From Oscillatoriaceae cyanobacterium M7585_C2015_266 (GTDB lineage: Bacteria > Cyanobacteriota > Cyanobacteriia > Cyanobacteriales > Oscillatoriaceae), in the NCBI GenBank assembly GCA_015295835.1, contig DVEG01000004.1, positions 124,001 to 188,000 on the forward strand: a stretch of DNA of 64,000 bases. Reading direction: 5' to 3'. Positions within the stretch are counted from its first letter, which is position 1; every line of letters starts with the position of its first letter. Below are positions 26,580 through 35,879 of this stretch, in pieces. Made by a program: the position numbers and the translations under genes. The notes under the pieces are model-generated. The model worked only from the letters and a program-made list of their open reading frames with translations, did not search any database and was not told where the DNA came from.

Positions 26580-28315
26580 AGCGCCCCTCCTAAAGCAGAA
26601 TATTTAATTCCTTGAATGCGCTCGCGAATTGCACTCAAAGCCAATGGATTTACTAAATAAATTACTGGCAAATATTCTTGGGTAATACTTTGTGACTCCG
26701 CGTATATTTCTTTACGTTTATTTTCATCTAATTCTTGTGCACCTTTAATATAAAGATCCCCAATTTTTCGCTCCCAATCTGCTACTTCCCAACCTGTTAT
26801 CGGTGGTTGGCCTGGTTGTGGCCCTAGGTTAAAAATATGAGCTCTGCCTTCTGGAGCCCAGAAATTTGCTCCTTCATTTGGCTCAACTCCGCCAGTAAAA
26901 CCAATAATGGTAGCTTCCCAATCACGAGTATTGGTAAGTTTTTCAACTAGGGTACTAAAAGCTATAGGATTGAAATCTACTTGAATACCTATTTTACTCA
27001 AATCTTGTTTTATTTGCGCTCCCATTGCAACGCGGGTTCTGTTTTCAGCATTTGTCAGTAAAGTAAAACGAACCCGATTGCCTTCGCTGTCGAGTAATTC
27101 ATTTCTATCGTTATATTTAAATCCTGCTTCTAAAAGTAACTTTTTAGCTTTTTCCAAATTAAATTCATATACTTTTAACCCTTCCTCTGGTGAAAAATAA
27201 TAGGGACTTTGTACAGAAATCGGCGAATTTTGCGGCTCTCCAAGCCCTCGGTAAATATTATTGATCATAGTCTGACGAGCAATGGCACTGGCGATCGCTC
27301 TTCGGAATTCTACTTTATTAAACCATTTAGATTTTATTGGTTCCACAAACGGGCGATCGCTAGCGTTCCTGCCCTTATTTAAATTAAATGCCAAAAAAGT
27401 TGTCCCCGGAGCTGGACCCCCATTATAAATTTTAAACTTATATCTTCTTTCTTTCTGCTTTAGAAAAGAAAAATTTTCCGGGCTTACTCCCATGACATCC
27501 GATGTACCTGCTATAAATTTTAGTAAAGAGGTATCTTGATTTTCAACAATTTGCCAGACAATCTTTTCTATATATGGCTGAGGGTTGCCTTCTGAGTCTT
27601 TGCGCCAGTAATACGGGTTACGTCGAAATACGACTTGTTCGCTAGTTCTGTAACTTTCTAGTTTGTAGGGACCATTGCAAACCAGTTCTTTCGGATCGGT
27701 ATCAATTTTCCAGGTAGATAAAAAGCGTGGTTTGCCCTCTGAGTCAAATGAGGTGACGGATTCTAAAAGAGCATGAGCAGGCAAAATTGATAATCCTGTA
27801 CTCCTTAGAAATGGGGCAAAGGGTTCCGGTACGCTAAATTCTATTCGGCGAGCGTCTAATTTTCGCACTGTCGGTAAGGCACGATTTTTACCAATTCTGA
27901 GAATATCTCTGGCACTGCTGGGAATTTTTTCGTTTAAGTAAATATCATTGTAAGTAAATACTACATCATCTGCTGTTAGTGGATGCCCATCAGACCATTT
28001 TAGCCCTTCCCTTAGAGTGAAGACAATCTTTTTTTTGTCTTCAGAAATTTCCCAAGATTCGGCTAAAGCTGGTTCGATTTCACCGCTCAGCCCGTTTTCT
28101 GTTACCAATCCTTCATAAGTCAGTCCAAAAATATTCGGTGATTCTGTACTTAAGACGGGGTTGAAGGTTTTCGGATCACTGAGAACGCTGTAAACTAACT
28201 GTGAAACTGGGGCAGCATTAGTTCTAAATTGCTCAAGGCTGCATCCTATTAAAGCAATATTTAGAATTAATACTAGTAATACTACTTGCCAACGAGACCA
28301 AATATTTGTTATCAT
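26546..28315 (-). CDS. family-5 ABC transporter solute-binding lipoprotein (first copy)
   Basis: A 589-aa member of SBP_bac_5 with lipobox ALIGCS near residue 25. It has the same block order as its downstream paralog: EPALAESWEIS, FTLREGLKWSDGHPLTADDVVFTY, RRIEFSVPEPFAPFLR and FRRAIASAIARQTM, ending LGGALWNIYELRV. The ligand is unknown; small peptides or nickel chelates are the usual substrates. A nickel link is tempting because larB follows in the same run, but that is inference only. The gene begins 5 bp after the ispF stop, so it is almost certainly in the trmD-ispF transcript. Confidence 0.9.
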   Translation of the reverse strand: MITNIWSRWQVVLLVLILNIALIGCSLEQFRTNAAPVSQLVYSVLSDPKTFNPVLSTESPNIFGLTYEGLVTENGLSGEIEPALAESWEISEDKKKIVFTLREGLKWSDGHPLTADDVVFTYNDIYLNEKIPSSARDILRIGKNRALPTVRKLDARRIEFSVPEPFAPFLRSTGLSILPAHALLESVTSFDSEGKPRFLSTWKIDTDPKELVCNGPYKLESYRTSEQVVFRRNPYYWRKDSEGNPQPYIEKIVWQIVENQDTSLLKFIAGTSDVMGVSPENFSFLKQKERRYKFKIYNGGPAPGTTFLAFNLNKGRNASDRPFVEPIKSKWFNKVEFRRAIASAIARQTMINNIYRGLGEPQNSPISVQSPYYFSPEEGLKVYEFNLEKAKKLLLEAGFKYNDRNELLDSEGNRVRFTLLTNAENRTRVAMGAQIKQDLSKIGIQVDFNPIAFSTLVEKLTNTRDWEATIIGFTGGVEPNEGANFWAPEGRAHIFNLGPQPGQPPITGWEVADWERKIGDLYIKGAQELDENKRKEIYAESQSITQEYLPVIYLVNPLALSAIRERIQGIKYSALGGALWNIYELRVTE

Positions 28316-28320
28316 ACTTT

Positions 28321-28821
28321 TTAATAGATATTTTCTTCAGGCTCTAAACTAACTAACAGAGCAACTGCATAAGCAGAAATTCCTTCTTCTCTTCCTTCTG
28401 GACCTAATTTTTCGTTTGTAGTAGCTTTAATACTAATTTGGCTGGCATTTATTTGTAATACTGTACTGAGGCGATCGCGCATTATTGGAATATGTGGCTT
28501 TAATTTCGGACGTTCTGCTACTATTACTGAGTCAATATTGTTGACTTGCCAGCCTTTTTCTTTGATTAACTGATTCACCTGAGAGAGTAAAACCAGACTA
28601 TCAGCACCTGCCCATTTAGGATCACTAGGGGGAAAATAGTGCCCAATATCTCCTAGACTCAATGCTCCAAGCATAGCATCCATAATTGCATGGGTGAGTA
28701 CGTCAGCGTCGCTGTGCCCCAGTAAACCTTTTTCGTGGGGAATTTTGACGCCTCCGAGAATTAGGGGGCGCTCGCTTACTAAACAGTGAATATCATAGCC
28801 GTTACCAATGCGAATTTTCAT
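28321..28821 (-). CDS. ispF: 2-C-methyl-D-erythritol 2,4-cyclodiphosphate synthase
   Basis: IspF makes MEcPP in the plastid/bacterial (MEP) isoprenoid pathway that feeds carotenoids, phytol and quinones. The metal-binding motif [11 protein letters not shown] (residues 3-13) and [20 protein letters not shown] are intact, with the C-terminal [19 protein letters not shown]. At 166 aa it is of usual length. The start is ATG 28821. It lies 72 bp after trmD and 5 bp before the first binding protein. Confidence 0.96.
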   Translation of the reverse strand: MKIRIGNGYDIHCLVSERPLILGGVKIPHEKGLLGHSDADVLTHAIMDAMLGALSLGDIGHYFPPSDPKWAGADSLVLLSQVNQLIKEKGWQVNNIDSVIVAERPKLKPHIPIMRDRLSTVLQINASQISIKATTNEKLGPEGREEGISAYAVALLVSLEPEENIY

Positions 28822-28893
28822 TCTTATCTCACTTTTTATCTAAATTTAGAAGAGAAAATCTCTCACTTTTTGACCCTGTTACTGGCGATCGCC

Positions 28894-29598
28894 TTAAATT
28901 TTTTCTTGATTTATGGTAAAATTCGAATTGCTCAGCAAGTCGGGACGGCGGGCGCGAGTGCGTGCGATTTGCTGCTCTAGTCGCCAGCGAGCAATCGCCG
29001 CGTGATTACCTGAGAGCAACACATCAGGCACCTTCCAGCCCCGGAAAACAGCCGGGCGCGTATATTGGGGATAATCCAACAAACCAGCTTCAAAACTTTC
29101 AGTCTTAAGAGATTCTTGCTTACCCACTGTACCAGGCAGGAGGCGCACCACACCATTAAGCAAAGCCAAGGCTGGGATTTCCCCACCAGTGAGAACGAAA
29201 TCACCCAAAGACACCTCGCGAGTAACTAAATGCATCACCCGCTCATCAAAGCCCTCATAGTGGCCACAGAGCAAAATTAACTGATCGTAATTATTAGCCA
29301 GTTCCCGCAAAAGATTTTGATGCATTCTTTCCCCTTGAGGCGTCAACAGGATCACCTCTCGCCGTGGCAACTGAGGTAGCGACTCGACAGCGGCAAAAAT
29401 TGGCTCTGGTTTAATTACCATACCCACACCGCCTCCATAAGGTTCATCATCGACTCGGCGGTGTTTATCAGTAGTAAAATCTCTAGGATTGACAAGATTT
29501 ACTTGAGCAATATTTTTGGCTATGGCTTTCCCCAGCAGCCCGGATGCGAGGGAAGAAGTGAAAAAATCTGGGAAAAGAGTTATAATATCAAATCTCAC
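28894..29598 (-). CDS. trmD: tRNA (guanine-N1-)-methyltransferase
   Basis: TrmD methylates G37 next to the anticodon of several tRNAs and helps prevent frameshifting. The N-terminal FDIITLFPDFF and the SPOUT knot with ILLCGHYEGFDERV, SLGDFVLTGGEIPAL and LPGTVG are diagnostic; the C-terminal helix domain has YTRPAVFRGWKVPDVLLSG. I start at GTG 29598 (VRFDIITLFPDFF); an in-frame TTG at 29622 would add eight residues not found in the family. It is probably the first gene of the trmD-ispF-SBP-SBP-larB run. Confidence 0.94.
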   Translation of the reverse strand: MRFDIITLFPDFFTSSLASGLLGKAIAKNIAQVNLVNPRDFTTDKHRRVDDEPYGGGVGMVIKPEPIFAAVESLPQLPRREVILLTPQGERMHQNLLRELANNYDQLILLCGHYEGFDERVMHLVTREVSLGDFVLTGGEIPALALLNGVVRLLPGTVGKQESLKTESFEAGLLDYPQYTRPAVFRGWKVPDVLLSGNHAAIARWRLEQQIARTRARRPDLLSNSNFTINQEKI

Positions 29599-29622
29599 GC
29601 TGACTAATACGAACAGACACAA

Positions 29623-29987
29623 AAGTTAAGAAAAGGTAAAAAAATCAACTTCATAGTCGCTCAAGTCCGATGATAATTGCTGGCGACAGTGAGTCACCAC
29701 TTGAGCTACTAACAAGAGTTCTCAAACAGAGGTGGAAAGTAAGCTTCCCATAACTGGACTAAAGTCCTAAGCTTTAGACCTCATCCTTGTAACTTTGGCT
29801 TTTAAACTCGCTTACTTTTAGCCACCGGCCGGGACAATTCGGATTATAACAGATAAAAATAAATCTGTGTCAGGAGCTTTCCTCCTCACAATAAATTGTT
29901 CTTTCCAGACTACTTTTTTGTCAGAGATAGCTTAAATCATGAAAAAATAGGACAATCCTGGACATAATGCTTTAACTAGGATGTTAA
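29623..29987. other. intergenic region between trmD and the IS607 remnant
   Basis: About 365 bp with no recognised gene. It separates the divergent trmD gene from the IS607 fragment and must include the trmD promoter. Some of it may be the outer end of the decayed insertion sequence; I could not identify an inverted or direct terminal repeat. Confidence 0.35.
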
Positions 29988-30353
29988 ATTGAGAGAACTG
30001 CCATTGACAGATTTGTTACCCCGAAAGAAGCAGCGAAGATTCTTAGTATCCATGAAAGAACTTTTCGTCGATGGCATAAAAACGGACATATCCATACCAT
30101 CAGAACCCCCTCCGGACAATGCCGATATGATGTTGACTCCTATACAGCAAGCACTCGACTTGTGGACAAACCAACCGTTATCTACGCGAGAGTCAGCAGT
30201 GCAGCCAAAGAAACCAACCTTCAACGACAAGTCGCTTACCTCAAATCTCTCTATTCCTCTGCTCAAGTCATTGCCGCCGAAATCGGCAGGAGTCTCAACT
30301 TCAAGGGCAAAAATTATGGCTTCAGCAGCAGGCTTCACTGCAGAACTGAATAA
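29988..30353 (+). pseudogene. tnpA: IS607 TnpA serine recombinase, truncated
   Basis: In frame from about 30015 the translation reads VTPKEAAKILSIHERTFRRW, then HIHTIRTPSGQCRYD: a MerR-type helix-turn-helix. It continues into VIYARVSSAAKETNLQRQVAYL (cited in part), the serine-recombinase catalytic start, with the nucleophile Ser in YARVSS. Then AEIGRSLNFKGK, where the family has a Gly-Leu-Asn-Phe-Lys block, after which homology stops and the frame ends at 30353. No ATG or GTG precedes the HTH in frame after the stop at 29985, so the start codon too may be lost. An intact protein would be about 200 aa. Confidence 0.8.
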
Positions 30354-30633
30354 AACTTGGCGCAAGTGGCTGGCTGCCTGTCGCTATTGCTTCAATCAGG
30401 CCATCATAGCATGGCAGAAACAGAATAAACGGGTTACTAAGCGAAAGCTAAGAGATATTATAATGCAGAGCGAACTGCCTGACTGGGTCAAAGAAACACC
30501 ATGTCATATTCGGCAAAACGCTATCTTTGATACTCATCAGGCATATACAGCCAGCCTCGCAAAGTTTCGCAGCTGTCGAGATTATCAACAAAATATTAAG
30601 TTTATTTACTCCGAAATTATCGGTATTGTGTAG
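30316..30633 (+). pseudogene. tnpB: TnpB (IS200/IS605/IS607-associated nuclease), truncated at both ends
   Basis: The frame encodes AELNKTWRKWLAACRYCFNQ, then KRKLRDIIMQSELPDWVKETP and QNAIFDTHQAYTASLAKFRSCRD, the N-terminal helical portion of TnpB. Homology ends near 30590 and the frame stops at 30633. The RuvC-like nuclease motifs and the zinc finger are absent; a full TnpB is about 400 aa and only about 85 recognisable residues remain. It cannot be an active guided nuclease. Confidence 0.8.
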
Positions 30634-30710
30634 CGTAAATGTATCAAAATTGACTTTCAGTCAATTGGTTCTGTCAGCCAACAAACCCAGCTCAGTGATA
30701 AAAAATCTAG

Positions 30711-31643
30711 ATGACGGACAAGATGCTTTTGAGTGAGCTACAGAATCGTCTGAGTTCGCTCGTGCCCAGACGCAACGCCATACTACAGTTAGAAGATCAA
30801 TCTTTGGAATCAAAAATGCCCCAACCAACCAAAACAACCGTCATGGTGATTGGCGGAGCGGAAGACAAAGTGCACGGACGCGAAATCCTGCAGACGTTTT
30901 TTGCTCGTTCTGGTGGGACGGAAGCGAGGATTGCCATTATTCCCAGTGCTTCCCGCGAACCGGCGGTAATTGGAGAGCGGTATCGTGCTATCTTCGAAGA
31001 AATGGGGGCCAAAGCTATACAAATATTAGACATCCGCGAGCGAGCGCAAGGAGAAGACCCCATTTGGCAAGACTACCTAGAAGGGTGTACCGGTGTATTT
31101 ATGACCGGCGGCGATCAATTGCGGCTTTGCGCCCTCATAGCTGACACACCGCTAATGGAAAAAATCCGACTGCAAGTACAATTAGGTCAAATTGTTCTGG
31201 CAGGAACCAGTGCCGGGGCAGCAGTTATGGGACATCACATGATAGCCGGTGGAGGTTCAGGCGAGTCTCCCAATCGTTCATTAGTGGATATGGCGACAGG
31301 ACTGGGGATCATCCCAGAAGCAATCATAGATCAGCACTTTCACAACCGCAATCGCATGGCCAGACTTCTGTCAGCTTTAGCCTCTCATCCTGACAGAATC
31401 GGCATTGGCATCGACGAAGATACCTGCGCTATGTTTGAGGGCGATGGTCTGATACAAGTGATTGGCAAGGGTACCGTAACCATTATCGATACCAGTGAAA
31501 TCTCCCATACCAACGAGCCATTTGTAGGAGCAACAGATCCCCTCAGCCTTTTTAATTTAAGGTTGCACGTTCTCTGCCACGGGGATTGCTACGATCGACA
31601 TAAGCGGACCGTTATAGCAGGGGCTTATCGCTCTCCTAATTAA
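30711..31643 (+). CDS. cphB: cyanophycinase
   Basis: Cyanophycinase is an intracellular serine exopeptidase that releases beta-Asp-Arg dipeptides from the nitrogen store cyanophycin. The core begins VMVIGGAEDKVHGREILQ and contains IIPSASREP, FMTGGDQLRL, the nucleophile elbow LAGTSAGAAVMGHHM, DQHFHNRNRMARLL and GIGIDEDTCAMFEGDG. These match Synechocystis CphB, which is 271 aa and begins near residue 36 of this frame, so ATG 30816 is a possible alternative start; I keep the longer form because the extra residues resemble N-terminal tails seen in some relatives. cphA follows 168 bp downstream on the same strand. Confidence 0.95.
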   Translation: MTDKMLLSELQNRLSSLVPRRNAILQLEDQSLESKMPQPTKTTVMVIGGAEDKVHGREILQTFFARSGGTEARIAIIPSASREPAVIGERYRAIFEEMGAKAIQILDIRERAQGEDPIWQDYLEGCTGVFMTGGDQLRLCALIADTPLMEKIRLQVQLGQIVLAGTSAGAAVMGHHMIAGGGSGESPNRSLVDMATGLGIIPEAIIDQHFHNRNRMARLLSALASHPDRIGIGIDEDTCAMFEGDGLIQVIGKGTVTIIDTSEISHTNEPFVGATDPLSLFNLRLHVLCHGDCYDRHKRTVIAGAYRSPN

Positions 31644-31811
31644 ATAATTAAGAAATTAAGAAGGCTTGCATTAAGGTATTTAAACATAGCTCCCACAAAG
31701 CAGAAAAATGTTCACCATGAACAGCACAGCAGCTCTCAATAACCCGAAACTAGATAAGATGCTCCACTTGCACCCTAAATTCGCGCATCTTCTTCGGACA
31801 CGGACACGGAT

Positions 31812-34511
31812 ATGAAAATACTTAGAATTCAGACCTTACGCGGTCCAAATTACTGGAGTATCCGACGGCACAAACTAATCGTCATGCGTGTCGATTTGGA
31901 AGAACTCGCAGACAAGCCAACCAACCAAATACCAGGCTTCTACGAAAGTCTAGTCGAAACGCTACCCAGTCTAGTAGAACACTTCTGTTCCCCCGGAGTT
32001 CGCGGGGGATTTCTCAGCCGCGTCCGAGAAGGCACGATGATGGGTCACGTCATTGAACACGTCGCCCTAGAATTACAAGAACTCGCCGGCATGAAAGTAG
32101 GCTTCGGACGGACTAGGGAAACATCCACTAAAGGTGTATATCAAATCGTGTTCGAATACCTCGACGAGCAAGCTGGACGCTATGCGGGACGGGCAGCAGT
32201 ACGTTTGTGTCAATCTCTCGTCGAAACGGGACGTTATCCAGCCTCCGAACTTGAACAAGATATTCAAGACCTCAAAGAACTGTGGGCAGAAGCAGCCCTC
32301 GGACCAAGTACGGAAGCGATCATCAAAGAAGCAGAAGCCAGGGGCATACCCTGGATGCCCTTGCCTGCACGGGCTATGATTCAACTCGGTTATGGTATTC
32401 ACTTAAAGCGCATTCAGGCAACCCTAACCGATTTTAGCGGCATTTTGGGTGTAGAACTCGCCTGTGACAAAGAAGGCACGAAAACTATTCTCCGCAATGC
32501 TGGTGTGCCTGTGCCAAGAGGCACGGTTATCCGCTATCTAGACGAACTTGCTGATGCGATCGAAGAAGTAGGCGGTTTTCCAGTCGTCATCAAGCCCCTG
32601 GACGGCAACCACGGACGGGGCATCACCATTGATATCAACTCGATGGATGAAGCAGAAGCCGCCTACGACGCCGCTTCCGCAGCCTCCAAAACCCGCTCAG
32701 TAATTGTCGAACGCTACTACAGGGGGCGCGATCACCGACTGCTAGTTATCAACGGCAAATTAGTCGCTGTCGCTGAACGAGTGCCAGCCCATGTCATCGG
32801 AGACGGCAAATCTACCATTCAAGAACTTATCGACGAAACTAATCGCGACCCTAATCGGGGCGTCGGTCACGATAACGTCCTCACTAAAATAGAAGTAGAC
32901 CGCAATACCCACCAGCTTCTCGCTAAAAAAGGCTACACCCTCGATACAGTACTCGCGGCTGGGGAAATCTGCTACCTACGAGCAACAGCCAACCTCAGCA
33001 CCGGCGGCATCGCTATCGATCGCACCGATGAAATTCACCCAGAAAATGTCTGGCTCGCTGAACGAGTCGCTAAAATTATCGGTCTTGATATCTGCGGCAT
33101 GGATGTGGTAACACCCGATATCTCCCGCCCCCTACGAGAAGTTAACGGTGTGGTTGTCGAAGTCAATGCCGCCCCCGGCTTCCGTATGCACGTATGTCCC
33201 AGCAAGGGCCTGCCACGCAATGTCGCCGCCCCTGTGTTGGACATGCTCTTTCCCCCCGGCACCCCCAGCCGCATTCCTATCCTCGCCGTCACGGGCACTA
33301 ATGGCAAAACTACTACCACCCGCCTGCTAGCTCATATCTACAAGCAAACCGGTGTAACAGTTGGTTACACTACTACCGATGGCACTTACATCGGCGATTA
33401 TTTAGTGGAAAAGGGTGATAATACTGGCCCTCAAAGTGCTGAGTTGATTCTCTGCGATCCGACCGTGGAAGTAGCCGTACTCGAAACGGCTAGAGGCGGC
33501 ATCCTCCGCTCTGGCTTGGCTTTCGATACCTGCAATGTCGGTGTGGTTTTGAATGTCTCGGCTGATCACCTGGGAATCGGCGATATCGATACGCTCGAAC
33601 AAATGGCAGCTTTAAAAAGTGTTCTCGTCGAATCGGTAATGCCCAGCGGCTACGCTATTCTTAACGCCGATGACCCGCTCGTGGCTGCTATGGCTAAGAA
33701 AGTAAAGGCGCAAGTCGCTTATTTCTCTATGAACCCTGATAACCCCCTGGTGCGCAGCCACACTAAGCAAAATGGCTTGGCAGCAGTTTACGAAAATGGC
33801 TATTTGTCGATTCTAAAAGGTGATTGGACTCTGCGCATCGAGCAGGCAGTAAATGTTCCCCTCACTCTTAAGGGCATGGCTTATTTCCAAATAGCTAATG
33901 CTCTGGCGGCTTGTCTGGCAGCTTATTCTCAAGGTGTGGCTATCGAGCATATTCGCGCCGCTCTTACTAGCTTTACCTCATCTGTGGCACAAACCCCCGG
34001 ACGAATGAATCTGTTTAATATGGGTTCCTTTCACGTTCTGTTAGACTATGCTCACAACGCCGCCAGCTATGAGGCAGTAGGTAGTTTTGTACGTAATTGG
34101 CCAGGCGAACGCATCGGTGTTGTCGGAGGTCCCGGCGATCGCCGCGATCAAGACTTTATCAATCTCGGCAAATTATCAACAGAAATTTTCGATCGCATTA
34201 TTGTTAAAGAAGATACAGATACCCGAGGACGCCCACGCGGCGATGCTGCTCGTTTGATTTGCGAAGGCATTGTCAATACCAAACCAACCAGCCGCTACGA
34301 ATCAATCCTAGATGAAGAACAAGCCATTGAAACAGCTCTTAATACCGCTCCTCAAGGCAGTTTAGTCGTCATTTTCCCAGAAAGCGTCAGTCGTGCCCTT
34401 CGCTTAATCGAAGCACGCCGCCCCGTCACCATTAATGGAAGCGCCTCTCCCCCTGCCCCCTTAAATGAAGTTGAAAATCCTATCCAAACTTCCATTGCCC
34501 AGACAACATAA
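31812..34511 (+). CDS. cphA: cyanophycin synthetase
   Basis: CphA makes cyanophycin (multi-L-arginyl-poly-L-aspartate) without ribosomes, using ATP to add Asp and then Arg. The N-terminal domain (about residues 1-160) is followed by an ATP-grasp domain (about 215-480; VVIKPLDGNHGRGITIDI) and a Mur-ligase-like domain with P-loop AVTGTNGKTTTTRLL (about 495-509) and LDYAHNAASYEAV near residue 740. At 899 aa it matches family length. All motifs are intact. With cphB upstream it forms the normal storage/mobilisation pair. A rho-independent terminator follows at 34537. Confidence 0.97.
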   Translation: MKILRIQTLRGPNYWSIRRHKLIVMRVDLEELADKPTNQIPGFYESLVETLPSLVEHFCSPGVRGGFLSRVREGTMMGHVIEHVALELQELAGMKVGFGRTRETSTKGVYQIVFEYLDEQAGRYAGRAAVRLCQSLVETGRYPASELEQDIQDLKELWAEAALGPSTEAIIKEAEARGIPWMPLPARAMIQLGYGIHLKRIQATLTDFSGILGVELACDKEGTKTILRNAGVPVPRGTVIRYLDELADAIEEVGGFPVVIKPLDGNHGRGITIDINSMDEAEAAYDAASAASKTRSVIVERYYRGRDHRLLVINGKLVAVAERVPAHVIGDGKSTIQELIDETNRDPNRGVGHDNVLTKIEVDRNTHQLLAKKGYTLDTVLAAGEICYLRATANLSTGGIAIDRTDEIHPENVWLAERVAKIIGLDICGMDVVTPDISRPLREVNGVVVEVNAAPGFRMHVCPSKGLPRNVAAPVLDMLFPPGTPSRIPILAVTGTNGKTTTTRLLAHIYKQTGVTVGYTTTDGTYIGDYLVEKGDNTGPQSAELILCDPTVEVAVLETARGGILRSGLAFDTCNVGVVLNVSADHLGIGDIDTLEQMAALKSVLVESVMPSGYAILNADDPLVAAMAKKVKAQVAYFSMNPDNPLVRSHTKQNGLAAVYENGYLSILKGDWTLRIEQAVNVPLTLKGMAYFQIANALAACLAAYSQGVAIEHIRAALTSFTSSVAQTPGRMNLFNMGSFHVLLDYAHNAASYEAVGSFVRNWPGERIGVVGGPGDRRDQDFINLGKLSTEIFDRIIVKEDTDTRGRPRGDAARLICEGIVNTKPTSRYESILDEEQAIETALNTAPQGSLVVIFPESVSRALRLIEARRPVTINGSASPPAPLNEVENPIQTSIAQTT

Positions 34512-34536
34512 ACCTATAGCTGTCTTTGCTCTTTTT

Positions 34537-34564
34537 TCCGAGTGCTCTCGCTCGGATTTTTTTA
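34537..34564 (+). terminator. rho-independent terminator after cphA
   Basis: The stem TCCGAG (34537-34542) pairs perfectly with CTCGGA (34551-34556) across an 8-nt loop and is followed by a run of eight T residues. It lies 25 bp after the cphA stop. Confidence 0.85.
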
Positions 34565-34579
34565 TCCCTTTAAATCTCC

Positions 34580-35128
34580 TTAGCACCCTTTATCATTTGC
34601 TGTTCTCACCGCCCCAAGCAGAGTCGAAATTATCACACAGCGTTTATTATTTTGATTAGAACTCGATAAAGTAATACGCCCAAGCTGCCCGTTAGTATTC
34701 CCTTTATAATTAAATTGCACACGCCATAAATTATTTTTTTTATCCCTATATAAAGTCGTGCGCTCAGTATCTATAACCACCCCTGCATGCTTGATCGTAT
34801 TCCAAACACTTGGAGGATTCCCCGCCAAATGAACCGCCTACTGAACCTTCCCGTTTTCCTCTCGAAAACTAGCTTGCCATGTAGCATTGCGCCGCTTGGC
34901 AGTGCTTTGAGCATCGCGAATTGCTATTAAAATAGTATCCCTGGCATCGTTTACTCTCAAACGTTCAAACCACCCCAAAAAGCCTGCACCGCCAAGAGCA
35001 GCAAGCACGCCAACCATAATCACAACTACCAACACCTCAAGCAAAGTGTAACCGGCAGTTGATTGAATCCACTGAGGCTGCTGATTTTGTTTTGTTGTTA
35101 AAATCAAGGCAAGTAGAAGTAGATGCAC
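34580..35128 (-). pseudogene. GspH/FimT-type pseudopilin interrupted by an amber codon
   Basis: A single frame from GTG 35128 to 34580 encodes the prepilin motif AGYTLLEVLVVVIMVGVLAA and the body of a GspH-like pseudopilin, with one TAG at 34838-34840. The reading before and after is ENGKVQ-stop-AVHLAGNPPSVWN; the intact paralog encoded upstream has VIQWAVHYADTNPSVWN, so the stop replaces Trp (TGG to TAG). No frameshift is present and the rest is well conserved to the C-terminal GAVRTAN. The start is weak, with no good ribosome site. It is either a pseudogene or, less likely, read through. The product would have been secreted as part of the hps pseudopilin set. Confidence 0.85.
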
Positions 35129-35257
35129 TGAAATTACAGATTGGTCTCTAATCTAGATTACTTTTGCGCCTTTGTCAATCTCAAAACTATTATACTTTAT
35201 TTTTTTCATTAAAAATTTATTTTTAATATTTTGTTTTTTTTTGATAAAAAAATAAAA

Positions 35258-35290
35258 ATAAAAAAATCGGTCTTTGGAAAAAACCGAGTT
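35258..35290 (-). terminator. hairpin terminator downstream of the intact GspH-type pseudopilin
   Basis: On the minus strand CTCGGTTTTTTCCAAAGACCGA forms a TCGGT/ACCGA stem followed by seven T, a few bases after the stop at 35294. The plus strand also shows a T run, so it could act in both directions. Its sequence resembles the hairpin at 62684. Confidence 0.75.
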
Positions 35291-35293
35291 TTT

Positions 35294-35872
35294 TTATTTC
35301 TTACAATTATCGTTTCTATCCGCCCGCACTGCCCCTAGAATGCTAGCAACAAACAGACAGCGCTTATTTCTACCATTAAGATTAGAAATCGTGATTAACC
35401 TCCCAACTTCATTAGGATCTCTAACTTTACCTTGGTGATTAAATACTACTTTCCACGCTCCGCTTGGATTATTATTAGTCGTAATATTTGTATTGGCTGC
35501 ATCTATTTCTATCCCATCTTGTTCTATCTTATTCCAAACACTAGGGTTAGTGTCAGCATAGTGAACAGCCCATTGAATAACATTCTTACCACCAATAGTA
35601 GTTTCTCTAAAACTAACTTGCCAGGGGGCATTGCGCTGTTTGGCAGTCAGCTGAGCATCGCGAATAGCATTGAGCATAACATCTTGAGCTGCATTCACCC
35701 GCAACCTATTCAACCATTCGAGATAGCCTGCACCGCCTGAAGCAGCCAGTACCCCTACCATAATCACTACGGTGATTAATTCCACCAAGGTGAATCCAGC
35801 GACGCTCTGCTGCTGTATTTTCTTTTTCCTTTTTAGTAAAAACGTATTTAGTAAAAACGTAATTGTTGTCAT
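35294..35872 (-). CDS. GspH/FimT-type pseudopilin
   Basis: A type IV pilin-like protein of 192 aa. The prepilin peptidase site is AGFTLVELITVVIMVGVLAA (Gly then Phe, with Glu at +5), preceded by a basic leader of 27 residues. The GspH-like body includes RDAQLTAKQRNAPWQVSFRE and NKRCLFVASILGAVR. It is expected to be processed by PilD and inserted into a pseudopilus-like export machine. It lies 7 bp after hpsC, in the position where pilin-like genes such as hpsD occur in Nostoc, though I cannot assign hpsD by sequence. A terminator follows. Confidence 0.85.
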   Translation of the reverse strand: MTTITFLLNTFLLKRKKKIQQQSVAGFTLVELITVVIMVGVLAASGGAGYLEWLNRLRVNAAQDVMLNAIRDAQLTAKQRNAPWQVSFRETTIGGKNVIQWAVHYADTNPSVWNKIEQDGIEIDAANTNITTNNNPSGAWKVVFNHQGKVRDPNEVGRLITISNLNGRNKRCLFVASILGAVRADRNDNCKK

Positions 35873-35879
35873 AGGTTTA

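Larger units (their letters stand above)
29988..30633 (+). mobile_element. derelict IS607-family element (tnpA and tnpB fragments)
   Basis: A serine-recombinase TnpA fragment and a TnpB fragment lie head to tail in the order and orientation of IS607 elements, but both are truncated and joined at about 30300-30330. An intact element would be about 2 kb; here 0.65 kb is left. The recombinase has lost its C-terminal half, and TnpB has lost its first helices and its whole RuvC nuclease region. The element cannot move itself. Confidence 0.8.

Noticed and set aside
30316-30633. Active TnpB nuclease with guide RNA
   Set aside because: The RuvC and zinc-finger portions are missing, and no element end or guide scaffold was found.
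34838-34840. Pyrrolysine or suppressor use of TAG
   Set aside because: No pyl genes or suppressor tRNA are in the window, and a TGG-to-TAG mutation is the simpler explanation.
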